Source: Conidiobolus incongruus B7586
Taxonomy: Eukaryota > Entomophthoromycota > Entomophthoromycetes > Entomophthorales > Conidiobolaceae
Reading direction: 5' to 3'
Length of the DNA stretch: 32,681 bases
Assembly (NCBI GenBank): GCA_000697335.1
Contig: JNEM01014702.1
Coordinates: 1 to 32,681 of the forward strand
The notes under the pieces were generated by a model, which was not told the origin of the DNA, ran no database searches, and saw only the letters and a list, made by a program, of their open reading frames with translations. The position numbers were made by a program, and so were the translations under genes. Positions 31,409-32,681 of this stretch are shown piece by piece (the stretch's first letter is position 1; every line of letters begins with the position of its first letter).

Positions 31409-32681
31409 TTATTCTATTTCCCTAATTCAACAAATTTATTTTTTTGAATTGTTCAAATTACAATTTTTTCTCCTCCCTATTATTCTTCAATATTATCTTT
31501 TAATTTATTTATTTTATTTTCTTGATTCATTATCCTTGTTATATTCTAATAATCAAGTGAAACACATATTTTTTATACCCTCAATATTGTTACAAATTTT
31601 TAACAGTTCCAGTTTATTTCAATTGAATACAAATCAGACATTTCTGAACTTAAATAAAACATTCAAACAATATGGGAAAGTTTACAAGTTTATTATTGGA
31701 TAATATTATTAACATGAATTTGAAGTAATGGGAAATTTTTTAATTTCTGATTTTTTAAACATATATCAGTTTTAAATAAATAAATTATTATAAAATAAAT
31801 AAGAAATTATGTATTTTTAAATTATATATATATATATATATATTATAATTTTTTTGATTAAAAGATTAATTTTTTAAAATTGGTTGTTTAATTTAATTAT
31901 GCTTAAATTAAATAATAACTATAAAAAGTTTTTTATTTTAATATTAATAAAACTTAATTATAAACCCTTTAAAATGATTTAAAATTAATAAAAGTTTTTA
32001 ATAATAAAGTATTATTTAAATTAACTATTTACTATTAGGTAAGTTAGTTCAAAGTTAAGAGAGAAATTATTTAAAACTTATTAAAATTTAAAAGATTAAC
32101 TTTAGCCATTATTCTTTTAATAATTAATCAAATGAAAAAATATATTCAAAATATTTTCTTATTTTAATTAAAAATTATCTAAATATTTCAATATTTGTTT
32201 TATAAATATATTTTATATATTAAAACTTAAACTTGAATTAATAAATCAAAGTATAAAATAAATACCTTATAATAACTAAAACTTAAAAAAAATTAAAATA
32301 GTTATTATTAAACAAAATTTATTAAAATATTACTAGAAATTTAAGTTTTTATAATGAATAATTACAATTAATGAATTTTAAATCTTTATATATAATTTTT
32401 TATTAAAATATAAATCAAAAAATTAAATTAAGTTAAATTAACCCCTTTTATAAATCCCTTTAAATAAATATTCTATTAATAAACAAATGTTAATTATTTT
32501 AATAAATTATAATTGTATATGCTACTTTTATTTAATTTTTAAAGGAAAATAAATTAATAATAAGTTTTATATTACTTTTTTAAATAAAACTATTTTTAAT
32601 TAGTATTTTTAATATAATTTAAAAAAATTATTTTTTATAATATTTATAAGATATATAAACTTAAACTTATAAAAAATTTTA
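31409..32681. other. A+T-rich spacer grading into an extreme A+T shoulder
   Basis: From about 31720 the G+C content drops sharply, as at the left end of the window, and I see no CpG. Motifs such as CTTAAACTT (about 32226 and 32661) and CCCTTTA recur and are shared with bases 1-960. A TA run lies at about 31825-31843. There is no gene or RNA. An open frame at 31449-31703 begins at TTG and is Leu/Phe/Ile/Tyr-rich like translated A+T noise, so it is not called. Confidence 0.5.

Noticed and set aside
31449-31703. 84-codon plus-strand open frame near the tRNA-like locus
   Set aside because: It starts at TTG, is almost entirely Leu/Phe/Ile/Tyr/Asn and lies in A+T-rich DNA. The composition is that of translated noise and no splice signals support it.
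1-32681. Mitochondrial, bacterial or plasmid origin of this A+T-rich sequence
   Set aside because: Dense GT-AG introns, nuclear transcription factors, SNARE, Golgi and nucleolar genes all point to nuclear eukaryotic DNA. No operons, ribosome-binding sites or organellar genes are present.
1-32681. CRISPR array or tandem satellite
   Set aside because: Only simple TA, ATT and TTTAA microsatellite runs are present; there are no spaced direct repeats.

Overview
This window looks like nuclear DNA from a strongly A+T-rich fungus (roughly three quarters A+T by eye). The genes are eukaryotic and split by GT-AG introns of about 40-90 nt. One gene encodes a KRE2/MNT1-type mannosyltransferase (family GT15), which is essentially a fungal family. 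A mitochondrial cytochrome c heme lyase and a mitochondrial-type pyrophosphatase show that the organism respires, so it is not an anaerobic gut fungus. I cannot name the species. Exon coordinates below were derived by reading splice signals and checking that codon phase is kept across every junction.

Layout, left to right. 1-960: an extremely A+T-rich shoulder. 1671-2042: a short Qb-SNARE of the membrin/Bos1 type. 2202-2820 (-): DPH4, a J-domain/CSL-zinc protein of diphthamide synthesis. 3087-7820 (+): a nine-exon RalGAP beta subunit of 1415 aa. 8026-9284 (+): inorganic pyrophosphatase. 9291-9658 (-): the C-terminal exons of a CtIP/Sae2-like DNA-end-resection factor, tail to tail with the pyrophosphatase and with a frame break at a homopolymer. 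9972-10356 (-): a small unassigned gene model. 10876-11818 (-): NOL12/Rrp17. 12271-12624 (-): a coiled-coil protein. 12946-13601 (+): TAF10. 14175-15227 (-): a BED-finger protein with an hAT-transposase-like tail. 19314-20087 (-): MCTS1/Tma20. 23661-25697 (+): a Kelch-BTB protein. 25988-27155 (-): the GT15 mannosyltransferase. 27672-28554 (+): cytochrome c heme lyase. 28906-30288 (-): a DOMON-cytochrome b561 protein. 31341-31408 (-): a degenerate tRNA-Gly(GCC). 31720-32681: a second extremely A+T-rich shoulder.

Most of the genes are unrelated housekeeping genes: translation initiation and recycling, diphthamide, rRNA processing, TFIID/SAGA, mitochondrial cytochrome maturation, Golgi glycosylation and ER-Golgi SNARE fusion. 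There is no obvious cluster or operon. The long spacers at 15464-18440 and 20088-23660 are not empty. They hold short open stretches with ordinary amino-acid composition that look like decayed or unrecognised multi-exon genes. The points most worth a second look are the membrin that lacks its N-terminal domain, the RalGAP beta gene in a fungus, the broken CtIP/Sae2 frame, the transposase-derived BED protein and the relic-bearing spacers.
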